A stretch of DNA of 64,000 nucleotides from Adhaeribacter soli (GTDB lineage Bacteria; Bacteroidota; Bacteroidia; Cytophagales; Hymenobacteraceae). The stretch covers positions 1 to 64,000 of the forward strand of contig NZ_VTWT01000009.1 of the NCBI RefSeq assembly GCF_008727925.1, given 5' to 3'. Positions 16,955 through 26,662 of the stretch are shown piece after piece (position 1 is the stretch's first letter; each line of letters starts with the position of its first letter). Position numbers and translations under genes: made by a program. The notes beneath the pieces were generated by a model, which made no database searches, was not told the DNA's origin, and worked only from the letters and a program-made list of their open reading frames with translations.

Positions 16955-18706
16955 ATGAAAACAAACTTACCTAAAAAGAATCCTAATACAAACAAAGCCA
17001 TCCAGGTTAAATCAGGCTATCGCGTTCTCTTTTTGCTTTCAGCGTTCCTGTTAAGCTCGGTATTAGCCAATGGGCAGACAAAAATATGGAACAAGGCTTT
17101 TGGTGGCTCTGCCAACGATGAACTGGAGTTCCTTGAATATACCAACGATGGCGGATATATTCTGGGCGGTTCTTCCGCATCAGGAAGCAGCGGAAACAAA
17201 ACCCAGCCCAGCCGGGGAGGCATGGATTACTGGGTCGTAAAGATCAGTTCTCAGGGCAAAAAACAATGGGATAAGCGGTTTGGCGGCTCCGGGCGCGATG
17301 AACTGAAGGTTATCCGGCAAACCTGCGACGGCGGCTACATCCTGGGCGGCTCCTCCGACTCTCCGGAAAGCGGCGACAAATCGCAAAACAGGCGCGGCAC
17401 AGTTGGTACCGATTACTGGGTGGTAAAAATTAGTTCCAAAGGCAAAAAGCAATGGGATAAAACTCTCGGCGGAACCAGTACAGATGGTTTAACCGACCTA
17501 ATCCAAACCAAAGACGAGGGCTTTTTACTGGGCGGCTGGTCCAGCTCCGGAAGCGGCAAAGATAAATCCGAAGCTTCCCGGGGCGGCAACGATTTCTGGG
17601 TGGTAAAACTAACCAGTTCAGGATCAAAAAGCTGGGATAAAACGTTCGGCGGTAATTCTGCGGACGATCTTAAGGCCGTTCTTCAGACCCCGGATGGTGG
17701 TTACCTGCTGGGCGGCGCCTCGGTTTCGGTAGTAAGTGGCGACAAAACCGACCCGCAGAAAAGGTTTTGCGATGATGAATGCGAGTTCGATATGTGGATA
17801 GTGAAAATTGATGCTAAAGGCAGGAAAATGTGGGACCGAACCATCGGCGGTGTTGGCGGAGAGCAAGGTGAAGGCGTGCAGGCAATGGTCAGTACCAAAG
17901 ATGGCGGCTATTTGCTGGGGGGAACTTCGGATTCGGGGGCCGGGGCCGATAAAACAGAACCAAATAAAGGCTTTTACTCCGACTCCCAGGATTTCTGGGT
18001 GGTGAAAATAAATGCTACCGGAGTTATTCAATGGGATAGAACGATTGGCGGCCCCGGCAATGAGGCGCTTGGAGCCATGGTAGAAACCAAAGACGGCGGA
18101 TTTCTTTTAGGGGGCCGCTCCAATTCTGATATTGGCGGCGACAAAACCGAAGCGCCCAAAGACAACGACATCAACTACGATGATTACTGGATAGTAAGGC
18201 TGACTGCTACGGGCAACAAACTCTGGGACAAGACCTATGGGGGCAGCGGCGACGATAAACTTACCACTCTGGACAAAGCCGGCCCGAACAAATATGTAAT
18301 AGGCGGTAGTTCCGATTCCCCGATAAGCGGCGACAGAACCAAACAAAATTTTGGCGGCTACGATTATTGGGTGGTAAAACTCGAGGAGAATGTCCACACT
18401 GCGCCAGAACTATCCATTACCTCTGCCCCAGGTTCCAATATTCAATCCCTGGCCTCCTGGCAGGCGTATCCGAATCCTTTAACTACCAGCACTACCCTTG
18501 CCTTCACGCTTCCGGAAACGCAAGAATATACCCTGGAAGTGTACAATTTGAACGGCGAACTGGTGAAACGCTGGCCTTCAGCCAGAGCTGAAGCAGGCCA
18601 GCAGGTACAAATAGCCTGGGCCCCATTCCGGGCAAAAAACGGCCTTTATACTGCCCTGCTAATAACCAAATATGGCGTACAACACCTGCATTTAATTAAG
18701 AAGTAA
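16955..18706 (+). CDS. Surface protein with seven WDK-GG repeats and T9SS sorting domain
   Basis: This 583-residue secreted protein has a hydrophobic signal segment at about residues 25-42, after a basic N-terminal extension. Seven tandem units of about 60-75 residues follow, each opening with W(D/N)(K/R)xxGG and containing DGGYxLGGSSxS and a YWVVKI-like strand. This pattern is consistent with a beta-propeller-like fold. The last 85 residues form a type A T9SS sorting domain (YPNPL..., LEVYNLNGELV, LHLIKK end). It should pass the outer membrane through T9SS and be anchored or released. The partner or ligand is unknown. Confidence 0.9.
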   Translation: MKTNLPKKNPNTNKAIQVKSGYRVLFLLSAFLLSSVLANGQTKIWNKAFGGSANDELEFLEYTNDGGYILGGSSASGSSGNKTQPSRGGMDYWVVKISSQGKKQWDKRFGGSGRDELKVIRQTCDGGYILGGSSDSPESGDKSQNRRGTVGTDYWVVKISSKGKKQWDKTLGGTSTDGLTDLIQTKDEGFLLGGWSSSGSGKDKSEASRGGNDFWVVKLTSSGSKSWDKTFGGNSADDLKAVLQTPDGGYLLGGASVSVVSGDKTDPQKRFCDDECEFDMWIVKIDAKGRKMWDRTIGGVGGEQGEGVQAMVSTKDGGYLLGGTSDSGAGADKTEPNKGFYSDSQDFWVVKINATGVIQWDRTIGGPGNEALGAMVETKDGGFLLGGRSNSDIGGDKTEAPKDNDINYDDYWIVRLTATGNKLWDKTYGGSGDDKLTTLDKAGPNKYVIGGSSDSPISGDRTKQNFGGYDYWVVKLEENVHTAPELSITSAPGSNIQSLASWQAYPNPLTTSTTLAFTLPETQEYTLEVYNLNGELVKRWPSARAEAGQQVQIAWAPFRAKNGLYTALLITKYGVQHLHLIKK

Positions 18707-18721
18707 CGGATCTGAAAAGAG

Positions 18722-18752
18722 AAAGCCCTGCAGGATGAACCTGCAGGGCTTT
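18722..18752 (+). terminator. Terminator after the seven-repeat T9SS gene
   Basis: A 13-bp perfect stem (AAAGCCCTGCAGG and complement) with a 5-nt loop is followed by TTTTC. It starts 15 bases after the stop codon. Confidence 0.85.
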
Positions 18753-19022
18753 TCTGATTTACTTCGCAGACCTAACGTTTCAATCTTCGAACTTTTTAAC
18801 CCAAGATTTTCTACAGTTGGAGCAGTTTTACAAGTTTCATTTTAAGCGATTCGTACAATTCGATTCCCATTCGGTCTATTGAAAATAATTATTCATGTCC
18901 TTCACATAAGAGTTCTGTATTCCTCTATTTTAAATATTTTAATAGAAAACAGCTTATCAATCTTTGCTCTTTATTTCCATAATATCGAGATAACAGCAAA
19001 ATTGATCAAAAATTATTACTGC
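18753..19022. other. AT-rich gap between convergent T9SS genes
   Basis: This stretch is visibly AT-richer than the preceding gene, and no gene or repeat is evident. A short open frame here has low-complexity content (Ile, Tyr and Leu-rich) and overlaps the end of the convergent gene, so it is not called. Confidence 0.4.
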
Positions 19023-22000
19023 TTACTGAATTATTACTTTCATTACTTGTACGTTCTCTTCCAACACTACTCTAAGCAGGTAAACTCCAGGGGCAAGTCC
19101 GGTAGATTCTATTAAAACCCCCTGCTTATTTCTTCGACTTTGTCTTGTTTTAATTGGTTGCCCAGTTAAAGTAAAGAGCTGAGCTGTAACGTTTTCAGCA
19201 AATCCTTTCACCTTAACTTCAAAATTTCCTTGACTTGGATTTGGGAAAACGCTTATCCCTTTAACAACTTGTGCTTCCTTTATGCCAGTAGGATAACTTA
19301 TAGAAATATTATCCAGGTGAAAACCGTAAGAAACTGCATCTGCTATCGTACCGCCGGTGCCGAAAAAAGCAATCATTATCTCCTGCCCGGCGTATGCACC
19401 CAGTGAAAAGGAATAAGGTGTGAGCACATTGGTAAGGCTGCCAACCGTAGTTGCGTTAAAGGAGTAAATAAGGCGGTAGGTTTTCCCGCAATCTGTAGAA
19501 ACTAATACCTGTACGCTATCATCTGTACCAGCCATGCCCAGCGGAGCCGGGTTTTGGGTTCCCCAATTTGTAATAGCAGCATCGAACATTAACTGGGAAG
19601 AAGCAGTAGCGGTAAATTTTGGACCGATGAGCCAGTCCCGCTGCCAGGTATCATGCAAATACAACTCAGCTGTAGCGTTCCCGGAAGATCCAAGGCCAGT
19701 GGCGGCACCCCAATAGGGGGCTGGGGCAACTACCGGAACCTGACCGTAAGCCTCGCGCCATTCCGGGAAGACAGTGCTGAGGTTGGTACCGTTATAACCG
19801 GTGAAATCTACTGCTGAAGGACCAGAAACTACCGGGTAACGGATGCGTATGGCGTTTGTCGTGTCGTTGGTGGGTATGTTATCGCCGGCAATGGTGATAT
19901 ATGCTTTAAATTGATACGTTCCTGCCGGTACCATATTCAGCCCGGGCGTTAGAACTACGGTTTGGGAAGCGCCCCCAGCCAGGGTTCCGGAATTAAGGAC
20001 CGCCGAAAAGGTTGCGTTAGACGCGCCGCTTACTTCTACGGTAACGGTAGCATTGTGAAGTCCAAAATCGATCTGGCTGGCATGGAAATTTTGCACTGTA
20101 ACTTTTACTCCTTCGGCATTGGTGTAGCAGCCGGTAGTTAAAGGCGTTACCAAAGCAGTAACACCCAGATCAGCCGGCGGCGGGCTGCCAATAAAAATAT
20201 CATCAACGTTAAAATCAAACTTATTAGGGTTGTTTATCAGGCCATCGGTTGCAAAAAGGGCTACAATAATTTCCTGCCCAGCATATTGGCCTAATGGAAA
20301 AGTAAAGGGGGTAAGGGTATTAGAAAGACCAGCAGTATTGCTGGCATCGAACGTATAAATAGGATTAAAAGAAATACCGCAGTCCGTGGATACCATAACC
20401 TGTACTTTATTATCGGTATTAGCCATGCCAGCATACATAGTCGGTCTGTTACCGGTAATTTCAGTAATAGCGGCTTTAAAACCAAATACCGTAGTGGCAA
20501 GGGGGACAATTTTGGGGCTGACCAGCCATTCATTCCTAAAGTTTGAAGTTAGCGGAATATATGCGCTTATATTCCCCGAAGGACCTAGCAGATTTTTGTT
20601 TCTCCAGCCATTAACCCTTAAGCCAGGAAAAATTGCACCCGTGGCTTCATACCAGCCTGGAAAGATAGTGGAAAGATTACTATTCCCCCCTGTTGATACA
20701 TACCCACTGAAATCACTGCTTTGCGGAAGCGGGTAAACGGCACTGGTTTGACGTGTAGCTTTAATCGTATCATTAACCGGAATATTATCGCCGGCCACGC
20801 TCGCCGAAGCAATAAAATTATACACACCTGCTGCCTGCATGTTAAGGGTTGGGCTAACCGTTACATTTTGCGAAGCCCAAGGCATAAGCGTACCACTGTT
20901 TATAGTAGCTGTAAGGGTATTTGGCAGATTAGGTCCCGTTACAGTTACCTGTACCTGAACCGGGTTAGTATTAAAATCAAGCAGGTTAGCGCCATAGTTC
21001 TTTATAGTGAGCACTACGTTCTCGGCCCCGCTGTAACATTTTTTTGGGACCGGGCTTTGCAGGGCTATCACCCCTAGATCGGTTACAGGCAAGATGCCAA
21101 TGAAAATGTCATCGAGGTGAAAGGTATAATCGTAATTATTTATAACGCTGCCATCGGTAGCATAAAAAGCGAGAATTATATTCTGCCCGGCGTAAGCAGA
21201 GAGGTTTATTTGCTGATCAGTAAGCACGTTGGTAAGCCCTGCTGCTGAACTGGCGTTGAAAGAGTAGATCTCGTTAAAGGAAAGACCGCAATCCGTAGAA
21301 ATCATTATCCGGACCGAATCATCGGTGCCGGCAATGCTGGGTACTGCCACATTGTTGCCGCTCAAAGAAGTTATGGCCGTTTTAAAACGTAACACCGTTC
21401 CGGAGCTTACCGTGAACTTCGGGCTTATCAGCCAGTGATGATTTTTCGAACTTCTTCGAAACCGGAATACTCCGGTAGTATTTCCCGCAGTTCCCAGATC
21501 AGAGGCGAAGCTCCAATCTGAACCTGAGGTTTGCCTTTTATTTCCGCCGGCTTCCGACCAGCCCGGGTATAAGCTGCCCAGGTTAAAAGCATTGAAGCCG
21601 GTAAAGTTTAGGTTTTGCGGTAATGCCACATTGGGCGGCACCTGGCGGCTTATCGCTACTATAAGAGAATCATTTGCCGTATTGCCGTCGCCGGCTATGG
21701 TTGCCGTGGCATTAAAAGTATAACTTCCGGCAGCGCTCATGTTGTAATTATTGGCTACGGAAACTACCTGGCTGCTGCCCGGAGCCAACGTGCCGGTATT
21801 TACCAGCACCGGCGGAAAGACGAGCGGGTTCGGGCCGCGTACTACAGCCTGCACGGTTACAGGAGTAGCCGCCAGGTTAAGCGGGTTGCTGCCGTTGTTT
21901 TTCAGGTTAAACCGTACCGGTTCGCTGGTGCCAAAACAGCCACTGGGTGGTGGAGTGGATAGGCCCGTTATGCGCACATCTACCGGCAATACCGGAGGTG

Positions 22001-22730
22001 GGGTAAACGTATAAATCTGACCCGTAGCCGGCCAGGTACTAAGGGTATCGGTTTCAGTGGTATAACTAACAGCAGGGTTAGGGCCGGTATTGTTCAGGGA
22101 TAGAAAATTACCCGAGCCAATGGCTGGGCCGACAATACCGATAGAAGCGCTGCCGCCTAAAGGCGCATTGGCTTCCCGGCGGTAAAGGAATTCGATCTTA
22201 TTCGTTCCTTCATAAAGTTTCACCTGGAAAGAAATTACGGGAATACTCCTAAAGAAATCCCACTCCATGTTTTCCCATTCAAAAGTAAAGATCTGGGCAC
22301 CAGGCGGGCCGGTAGTTTGATAAGCAGTTCGTGAGTTTGGAAGACCTACATCTAAAGCATCCCAGAGAGGGGCAAGCAGTGGCCGCGAGGTAATAACTCC
22401 GGCTCCCTGACCACCGCTTTGTAAGTTATTTTGACTGGAATGGACCGCATTGGAATTAAAAGATAAAAAGCCGTGCAAACAAGCGTACACATCTGTGTAA
22501 TTGGTTCCGGCAAAATTAAAAGTAAAACCAAGCGGCACCGGCTTTATTAATGGGTTGGTAGTAAACGAAACCACAGATGCTGAACCGCCCAGCGAAGTGT
22601 AATTTCCATTGGAGGCAGAAAACTGGTAATCGGAAACAAATTGAGCCTGAATGGCGGAAGCTGAAAGGAAACTCAGAAAACTGACCAGGAGAACAGTTCT
22701 AACTATAGGGGAGAATGTAAATTTATGCAT
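19023..22730 (-). CDS. Large multidomain T9SS-secreted surface protein
   Basis: With its start at the ATG at 22730 (MHKFTFSPIVRTVLL..., a good signal peptide ending near IQAQ), the product is about 1235 residues. The frame is open to 22805, but that extension would run through a perfect hairpin. After an N-terminal beta domain come three modules. Each has a CARDB-like part (ADLGVTALVTP..., a Cys-Tyr step, VTVQNF) followed by a jelly-roll-like part with WLVSPK, MVSTDCGxSF and YAGQEI motifs, resembling choice-of-anchor J domains. The C-terminus is a T9SS sorting domain (VFPNPSQGNFEV..., GVYLLRV). It is probably an adhesin or carbohydrate-binding surface protein. Confidence 0.88.
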   Translation of the reverse strand: MHKFTFSPIVRTVLLVSFLSFLSASAIQAQFVSDYQFSASNGNYTSLGGSASVVSFTTNPLIKPVPLGFTFNFAGTNYTDVYACLHGFLSFNSNAVHSSQNNLQSGGQGAGVITSRPLLAPLWDALDVGLPNSRTAYQTTGPPGAQIFTFEWENMEWDFFRSIPVISFQVKLYEGTNKIEFLYRREANAPLGGSASIGIVGPAIGSGNFLSLNNTGPNPAVSYTTETDTLSTWPATGQIYTFTPPPVLPVDVRITGLSTPPPSGCFGTSEPVRFNLKNNGSNPLNLAATPVTVQAVVRGPNPLVFPPVLVNTGTLAPGSSQVVSVANNYNMSAAGSYTFNATATIAGDGNTANDSLIVAISRQVPPNVALPQNLNFTGFNAFNLGSLYPGWSEAGGNKRQTSGSDWSFASDLGTAGNTTGVFRFRRSSKNHHWLISPKFTVSSGTVLRFKTAITSLSGNNVAVPSIAGTDDSVRIMISTDCGLSFNEIYSFNASSAAGLTNVLTDQQINLSAYAGQNIILAFYATDGSVINNYDYTFHLDDIFIGILPVTDLGVIALQSPVPKKCYSGAENVVLTIKNYGANLLDFNTNPVQVQVTVTGPNLPNTLTATINSGTLMPWASQNVTVSPTLNMQAAGVYNFIASASVAGDNIPVNDTIKATRQTSAVYPLPQSSDFSGYVSTGGNSNLSTIFPGWYEATGAIFPGLRVNGWRNKNLLGPSGNISAYIPLTSNFRNEWLVSPKIVPLATTVFGFKAAITEITGNRPTMYAGMANTDNKVQVMVSTDCGISFNPIYTFDASNTAGLSNTLTPFTFPLGQYAGQEIIVALFATDGLINNPNKFDFNVDDIFIGSPPPADLGVTALVTPLTTGCYTNAEGVKVTVQNFHASQIDFGLHNATVTVEVSGASNATFSAVLNSGTLAGGASQTVVLTPGLNMVPAGTYQFKAYITIAGDNIPTNDTTNAIRIRYPVVSGPSAVDFTGYNGTNLSTVFPEWREAYGQVPVVAPAPYWGAATGLGSSGNATAELYLHDTWQRDWLIGPKFTATASSQLMFDAAITNWGTQNPAPLGMAGTDDSVQVLVSTDCGKTYRLIYSFNATTVGSLTNVLTPYSFSLGAYAGQEIMIAFFGTGGTIADAVSYGFHLDNISISYPTGIKEAQVVKGISVFPNPSQGNFEVKVKGFAENVTAQLFTLTGQPIKTRQSRRNKQGVLIESTGLAPGVYLLRVVLEENVQVMKVIIQ

Positions 22731-22745
22731 AAGGGTGAGATTTAA

Positions 22746-22789
22746 AGTATTTTGCCTTAATCTATAAAAATAGATTAAGGCAAAATACT
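22746..22789 (-). promoter_or_regulatory. 19-bp perfect hairpin in the leader of the large T9SS gene
   Basis: Arms AGTATTTTGCCTTAATCTA (22746-22764) and its exact complement (22771-22789) enclose a 6-nt loop. The hairpin ends 15 bp before the chosen start codon at 22730. It has no T-run on the coding strand, so it is not a plain terminator. It could shield or stabilise the mRNA leader, bind a protein as DNA, or be a transposon remnant. Confidence 0.55.
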
Positions 22790-22832
22790 GCTTGATGAAA
22801 AGCACTTAATTAAAAATATTAAACCAATTTCT

Positions 22833-22861
22833 CATTGCAATACTTTGTAATTATTGCAATG
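22833..22861 (-). terminator. Weak hairpin just after the LamG gene
   Basis: CATTGCAAT (22833-22841) pairs with ATTGCAATG (22853-22861) across an 11-nt loop, starting one base past the TAA stop. The stem is AT-rich and weak, so read-through into the next T9SS gene on the same strand is likely. Confidence 0.35.
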
Positions 22862-22862
22862 A

Positions 22863-25325
22863 TTATTGTTTTATCAGCTTAATTATTTTAATTCCATCAG
22901 GTGTATTTATATGCAAAACATAAAGACCAGGCTTAAGATTTTCGCCTAAACTAATGAAGGAATTAGCAGCAACCTGCTTTGAAAGAATCTTTTTACCCTC
23001 TATTGTTAAAATGGAAAGGTTGAAAGAATCGAATTTATGGCTTTTTACCTGCAATGAGCTTTGATTTGAAAATGGATTTGGAGCAAGTGTTACTTCAAAA
23101 TCAGATTTATCGGCCACATTAGTTGGTGAGTGAGTACTGGTATTGCTTCCAGATAAACTTACCCTATATTGGCTTTCAGGGCAATACTTCAAGCAAACAT
23201 CCTCCGTTACTTTTGGGTCTACAGCCTCGATGGAAGAATTATAACCAAGCGTTGCATCATTATCGACCAAGCTATAGTCCATCAAAATTTGTGAACTTCT
23301 TTCATTCAGTGGCCAGAAGCCTATTAGCTTGTCAAAGTTATTTGGACTACGTAGATTCTTAGCACTATTGATTTCATCTTCGGATCGATAGATCTGCCAA
23401 AATCTAACTTCATCTAATCTTCCGTATAATGGGTTTATTCTGCGCATCTCATCAAATCCCATAACCAACATTTCGGAATTATCAATGATACCAGTATTAC
23501 TTCCTTTACCGACTATCACACCATCCAAGTAAAATACTACATCGCTACCATTGCGGCTTACAGCTACATGATGACACTTACCGTCATAGATTGAACTTTT
23601 AAACATGGAACTTTGAGTTGTCTGGCCTTGAATTGTCAATTCTAATGTTACTCCCTTTTCACCAATTGAGAAAATAAAACCAGTATCTTGCCAGTCGCCT
23701 TTTGAAATTAAAGCTGACTCTTTTTCTACACCTGGATCTATCGTAACCCACGCTTCAAGTGTAAAGTCTTTATCAAGAACGTTATACGCTGGATTATCTG
23801 GTGCTGTGATTCGATCATCCTTTCCATCGAAATAGAAATTACGGTTTTTACCAAAAACATGGAGCGGTAGGGTAGTAACCTTTGTACAATTACCAATGAT
23901 TGCTGTATTTCTGACTGTATAAACGCCCGGTGTAGCAGGCGCGGTCATGCTGCAAAAGCTATTAGTACTATTACAGGAATTTACCACTGCCCCATTTTCA
24001 TCTAAAATATCAAACGTATTGGAAGTTGTTGGTTCCAGTGGACCTACGAAGATCATATCCTCCGTGCAAACTCCGTCAACATATCCTTCAATGGTGAAAT
24101 TGCCATTAGATACTTTTATTGGATGTTCATTATTGATCTGACAATTATTTCCAAAATCCGTAATAAAAGTTTTAAAAGTGTAATTTCCAGGCGAACTAAA
24201 TGTTCCTCCTACATTATAGCTAACAGTCTGGCCAGCAGGGATGGTAACATTTCCTAATGCTGGGCCATAAACCTGGGAATAATTGCCCTGACCTGTTACG
24301 TTGTAACTAACTGATAAATTATGACTGGAAGTACAATCCAAATTTTGTACATGAATTGTATAGGAGCCAATATCACCAGCACAAAGAGCAGGGCTTGTGG
24401 AGGTTACCCAGGTTCTTATTGGATCTGTAATTGCTGTGATAGTTTTACGAGGACTTTCAACTCCCTGAGAATTAACAGCAGCCACATAATAATATTTAAA
24501 TGTATTTAATGTTGCTATGTTAGGAGTGTATTGATTGGATGTACTTACCGGGGTTCCACCAGCTGGAACTGTATACCATTTATAAGCACATGCGCCGGAA
24601 GCAGTGAGCGTCAAGGAACCAGGACCGCACCTTGTCACGCAGTTTGGCGCTGTTGGCATAGCCGGAGCTACTGCCGGGCAGGCATCAAAACTTACATCGT
24701 CAATTAGAAGGTCACCTCCGTTCCCTCCATTTGGGTCACCATATACAATAAGGTGAACATGATAATTTGGAGTTAGCGTGCAAGGCGATGTCCATGTACC
24801 TTGTACCTTAACCCATGGGCCTAGCTCTGGTAAAGTAGGCGAGGCGGCTACTGTTACTTCAGGATACGTCTGTGAATTATCCATAGGCATCACCTTTAAC
24901 TTTATTGACGGAAAATCAGGTAGGCCCCAACAAACGGCATTTTTGACATAAGCAGTAAAGGTGTAAGTGGTATTCGGCTGGATGTAAATTTCTTTCGTCT
25001 TAATTATATCTCCACCGCTGGTTCTCATATCAACAACCATCATTTTATTACCAGTACGTGGAGTACCCAAAAATTTTTGGTTAAATTGGGTTGCGTTGGA
25101 AGTAAACATATAGGTGCCGTTAGTACTACAACACGTAGTTTGACATGAATAACCGGAACCATGGGCAAAATATGTTCCTGGAGAACTGCAAGTAGAATTT
25201 TCAAAGCTGCCTTCAGGAAAAAGGTTGCCACAAGGAACTTGGGCAAAAGCCCCAATACCCATTAGGGTTAAGCTACTACCAAGGAAAACCTTCCTTAGTA
25301 GGGAAAGAGATAATTTTTTAATCAC
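22863..25325 (-). CDS. LamG-domain T9SS-secreted surface protein
   Basis: This 820-residue secreted protein starts at GTG (25325). Its signal peptide ends near AFAQ at residue 29. The N-terminal 180 residues look like a carbohydrate-binding-type beta-sandwich (NLFPEGSFENSTC..., LLIDDVSFDACP). A short Cys-containing Ig-like part follows, then a LamG/concanavalin-like domain at about residues 495-660 (YFDGKDDRITAP, FTLEAWVTI, HHVAVSRNG, GRLDEVRFW), and a T9SS sorting domain at the end (LAPNPFSNQSSLQV, LKPGLYVLHI). It lies 132 bp upstream of the larger T9SS gene on the same strand; the two may be cotranscribed. It probably binds glycans or matrix. Confidence 0.87.
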   Translation of the reverse strand: MIKKLSLSLLRKVFLGSSLTLMGIGAFAQVPCGNLFPEGSFENSTCSSPGTYFAHGSGYSCQTTCCSTNGTYMFTSNATQFNQKFLGTPRTGNKMMVVDMRTSGGDIIKTKEIYIQPNTTYTFTAYVKNAVCWGLPDFPSIKLKVMPMDNSQTYPEVTVAASPTLPELGPWVKVQGTWTSPCTLTPNYHVHLIVYGDPNGGNGGDLLIDDVSFDACPAVAPAMPTAPNCVTRCGPGSLTLTASGACAYKWYTVPAGGTPVSTSNQYTPNIATLNTFKYYYVAAVNSQGVESPRKTITAITDPIRTWVTSTSPALCAGDIGSYTIHVQNLDCTSSHNLSVSYNVTGQGNYSQVYGPALGNVTIPAGQTVSYNVGGTFSSPGNYTFKTFITDFGNNCQINNEHPIKVSNGNFTIEGYVDGVCTEDMIFVGPLEPTTSNTFDILDENGAVVNSCNSTNSFCSMTAPATPGVYTVRNTAIIGNCTKVTTLPLHVFGKNRNFYFDGKDDRITAPDNPAYNVLDKDFTLEAWVTIDPGVEKESALISKGDWQDTGFIFSIGEKGVTLELTIQGQTTQSSMFKSSIYDGKCHHVAVSRNGSDVVFYLDGVIVGKGSNTGIIDNSEMLVMGFDEMRRINPLYGRLDEVRFWQIYRSEDEINSAKNLRSPNNFDKLIGFWPLNERSSQILMDYSLVDNDATLGYNSSIEAVDPKVTEDVCLKYCPESQYRVSLSGSNTSTHSPTNVADKSDFEVTLAPNPFSNQSSLQVKSHKFDSFNLSILTIEGKKILSKQVAANSFISLGENLKPGLYVLHINTPDGIKIIKLIKQ

Positions 25326-25412
25326 AGTTTTAGTTTAAAGGGTTTATATAAAATGAACTTTAAGCGTAAACTGATTTGCAGTAGATAATTTGAAGGGCGT
25401 TTGTTGTTGTGA

Positions 25413-25420
25413 CAAATATA
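25413..25420 (-). promoter_or_regulatory. Possible -7 element upstream of the LamG gene
   Basis: On the minus strand the bases read TATATTTG, matching TAnnTTTG, 87 bp before the GTG start. No convincing -33 TTTG lies at the right distance. The region 25326-25694 is AT-rich and holds no gene. Confidence 0.35.
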
Positions 25421-25694
25421 TACAAAGCATAATATAAAACAACACAACTCAAATTATTTTTAAAATTATTTAAATCCTGGAACAAATATTAAGTAATCCA
25501 TTTATTTTCAACAAAGTATCACCAATTAAAACAAGTGCCAATGTTGTTATGATGCATCAATTTTTATTAACAGATTTGCAAATCTTTAGACTAGTAAATT
25601 GTAAGCTGTTTAAACAAATTAAACCTAAAACCTACAAAGTAATCATAGGAAGACGCCCGAGGATGCATTAAAACTTGATAAATGTCTTAGCAAC

Positions 25695-25728
25695 AAAAAA
25701 CCGCAACTAAAGCTAGCTGCGGTTTTTT
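25695..25728. terminator. Bidirectional terminator left of the IS element
   Basis: Eleven-base arms (AAAAAACCGCA and complement) enclose a 12-nt loop with an internal AGCT palindrome, and T-runs lie on both strands. It lies just past the in-frame stop of the broken integrase reading frame (25742-25744, minus strand), so it may have been that gene's terminator. Confidence 0.75.
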
Positions 25729-25803
25729 AGAAATGTATCGATCAGGTAGAATGAAGCCAAACGCCAAAATAAAAGGTCAAGTAAGATTGATAATGATTCC
25801 TTA

Positions 25804-26662
25804 GAGCCTGTTTAAATATTAGAGGAATAAGATAAGGGGGAGCTATCAGGCGTAAATAAAGGTGCAAACCTAATTTAATTTACGATGGCTTATTCAACCG
25901 ACCTGACAGACTCCCAATGGTATATAATCGAGCAAGTAACATTTGAGAAGCGGAAACGGCAGCACAGTATGCGTTTGATCTGCAACCTGTTGTTTTACTT
26001 ACTTAAAACGGGTTGCCAGTGGCGGGAGTTGCCTGAGCGTGGGATAAAATGGCAGGTGGTTTATTATTATTTCCGTAAGTGGCAGGCTTTAGGAGTAGTG
26101 GAGCAGCTGCATGAACTGCTTTACAAGCAAAACCGGCAACGAAGTAAAAGGAACAGTTTTCCTACGGCTGCGGTACTTGACAGTCAATCGGTGAAAACAG
26201 CATTGGCAACCGATGCAGTAGGCTATGATGCGGGCAAGAAAGTGAAAGGCAGAAAGCGACATCTGCTGGTCGATACGCAAGGCTATGTGTTGGCTGTAAG
26301 AGTAAGCTCGGCAGCAGCAACAGACCGGCAAGCAGCTCAGGAAGTAATAAGAAAGGCCGATAAGCTGCAGATATATAAACTAAAGTTGGTATACGCTGAT
26401 GGAGGTTACCGGGGGAAATTAATAAACCAGGTAAAGAAACAGTTTGGTATTCAGCTCAACATTGTCAAAAAGAAAGCTAAGGCAGGTTTCAAAGTGTTGC
26501 CGAGGCGGTGGGTGGTAGAAAGAGCCTTTGCCTGGCTAGCCAAATGCCGACGCCTGAGCATCGATTATGAAAGACTAACTGCCACCTCAGAAGCTTTTAT
26601 CCTCCTAGCCATGTATAGGTTAATGCTAAACCATTATAAAAATTGAATATTTAAACAAACAC
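25804..26662 (+). mobile_element. Complete IS5-family (IS1031-like) insertion sequence
   Basis: The element is 859 bp. Its 17-bp terminal inverted repeats, GAGCCTGTTTAAATATT on the left (25804-25820) and GTGTTTGTTTAAATATT on the right (complement of 26646-26662), agree at 14 of 17 positions. Both sides are bordered by TTA (25801-25803 and 26663-26665), a target duplication of the TNA type known for the IS1031 group. It carries one intact transposase gene. It inserted into a minus-strand integrase-like gene, whose reading frame resumes across the empty site. Confidence 0.9.
25885..26646 (+). CDS. IS5-family transposase
   Basis: This 253-residue DDE transposase is in a single frame, unlike IS elements that need a frameshift. 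The N-terminal DUF4096-like part (YSTDLTDSQWYIIEQ, LKTGCQWRELP, YYYFRKWQ) precedes the catalytic core with VLDSQSVKTA, YADGGYRGKL and RRWVVERAFAWLAKCRRL holding the acidic residues. No disruption is seen, so the enzyme is probably active. It cuts and reinserts the surrounding element. The stop codon lies at the inner edge of the right terminal repeat. Confidence 0.95.
   Translation: MAYSTDLTDSQWYIIEQVTFEKRKRQHSMRLICNLLFYLLKTGCQWRELPERGIKWQVVYYYFRKWQALGVVEQLHELLYKQNRQRSKRNSFPTAAVLDSQSVKTALATDAVGYDAGKKVKGRKRHLLVDTQGYVLAVRVSSAAATDRQAAQEVIRKADKLQIYKLKLVYADGGYRGKLINQVKKQFGIQLNIVKKKAKAGFKVLPRRWVVERAFAWLAKCRRLSIDYERLTATSEAFILLAMYRLMLNHYKN

Noticed and set aside
16955-18706. Regular repeats that might be a CRISPR-like array
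   Set aside because: The periodicity is at protein level (WDK-GG units of 60-75 residues) in one open frame with a signal and sorting domain. No short constant repeats with unique spacers were seen anywhere.
18879-19115. 78-codon frame in the AT-rich gap
   Set aside because: Low-complexity composition and overlap with the convergent T9SS C-terminus.
22731-22805. Longer start for the 1235-residue T9SS protein
   Set aside because: It would run through a perfect hairpin and put residues ahead of a clean signal peptide.
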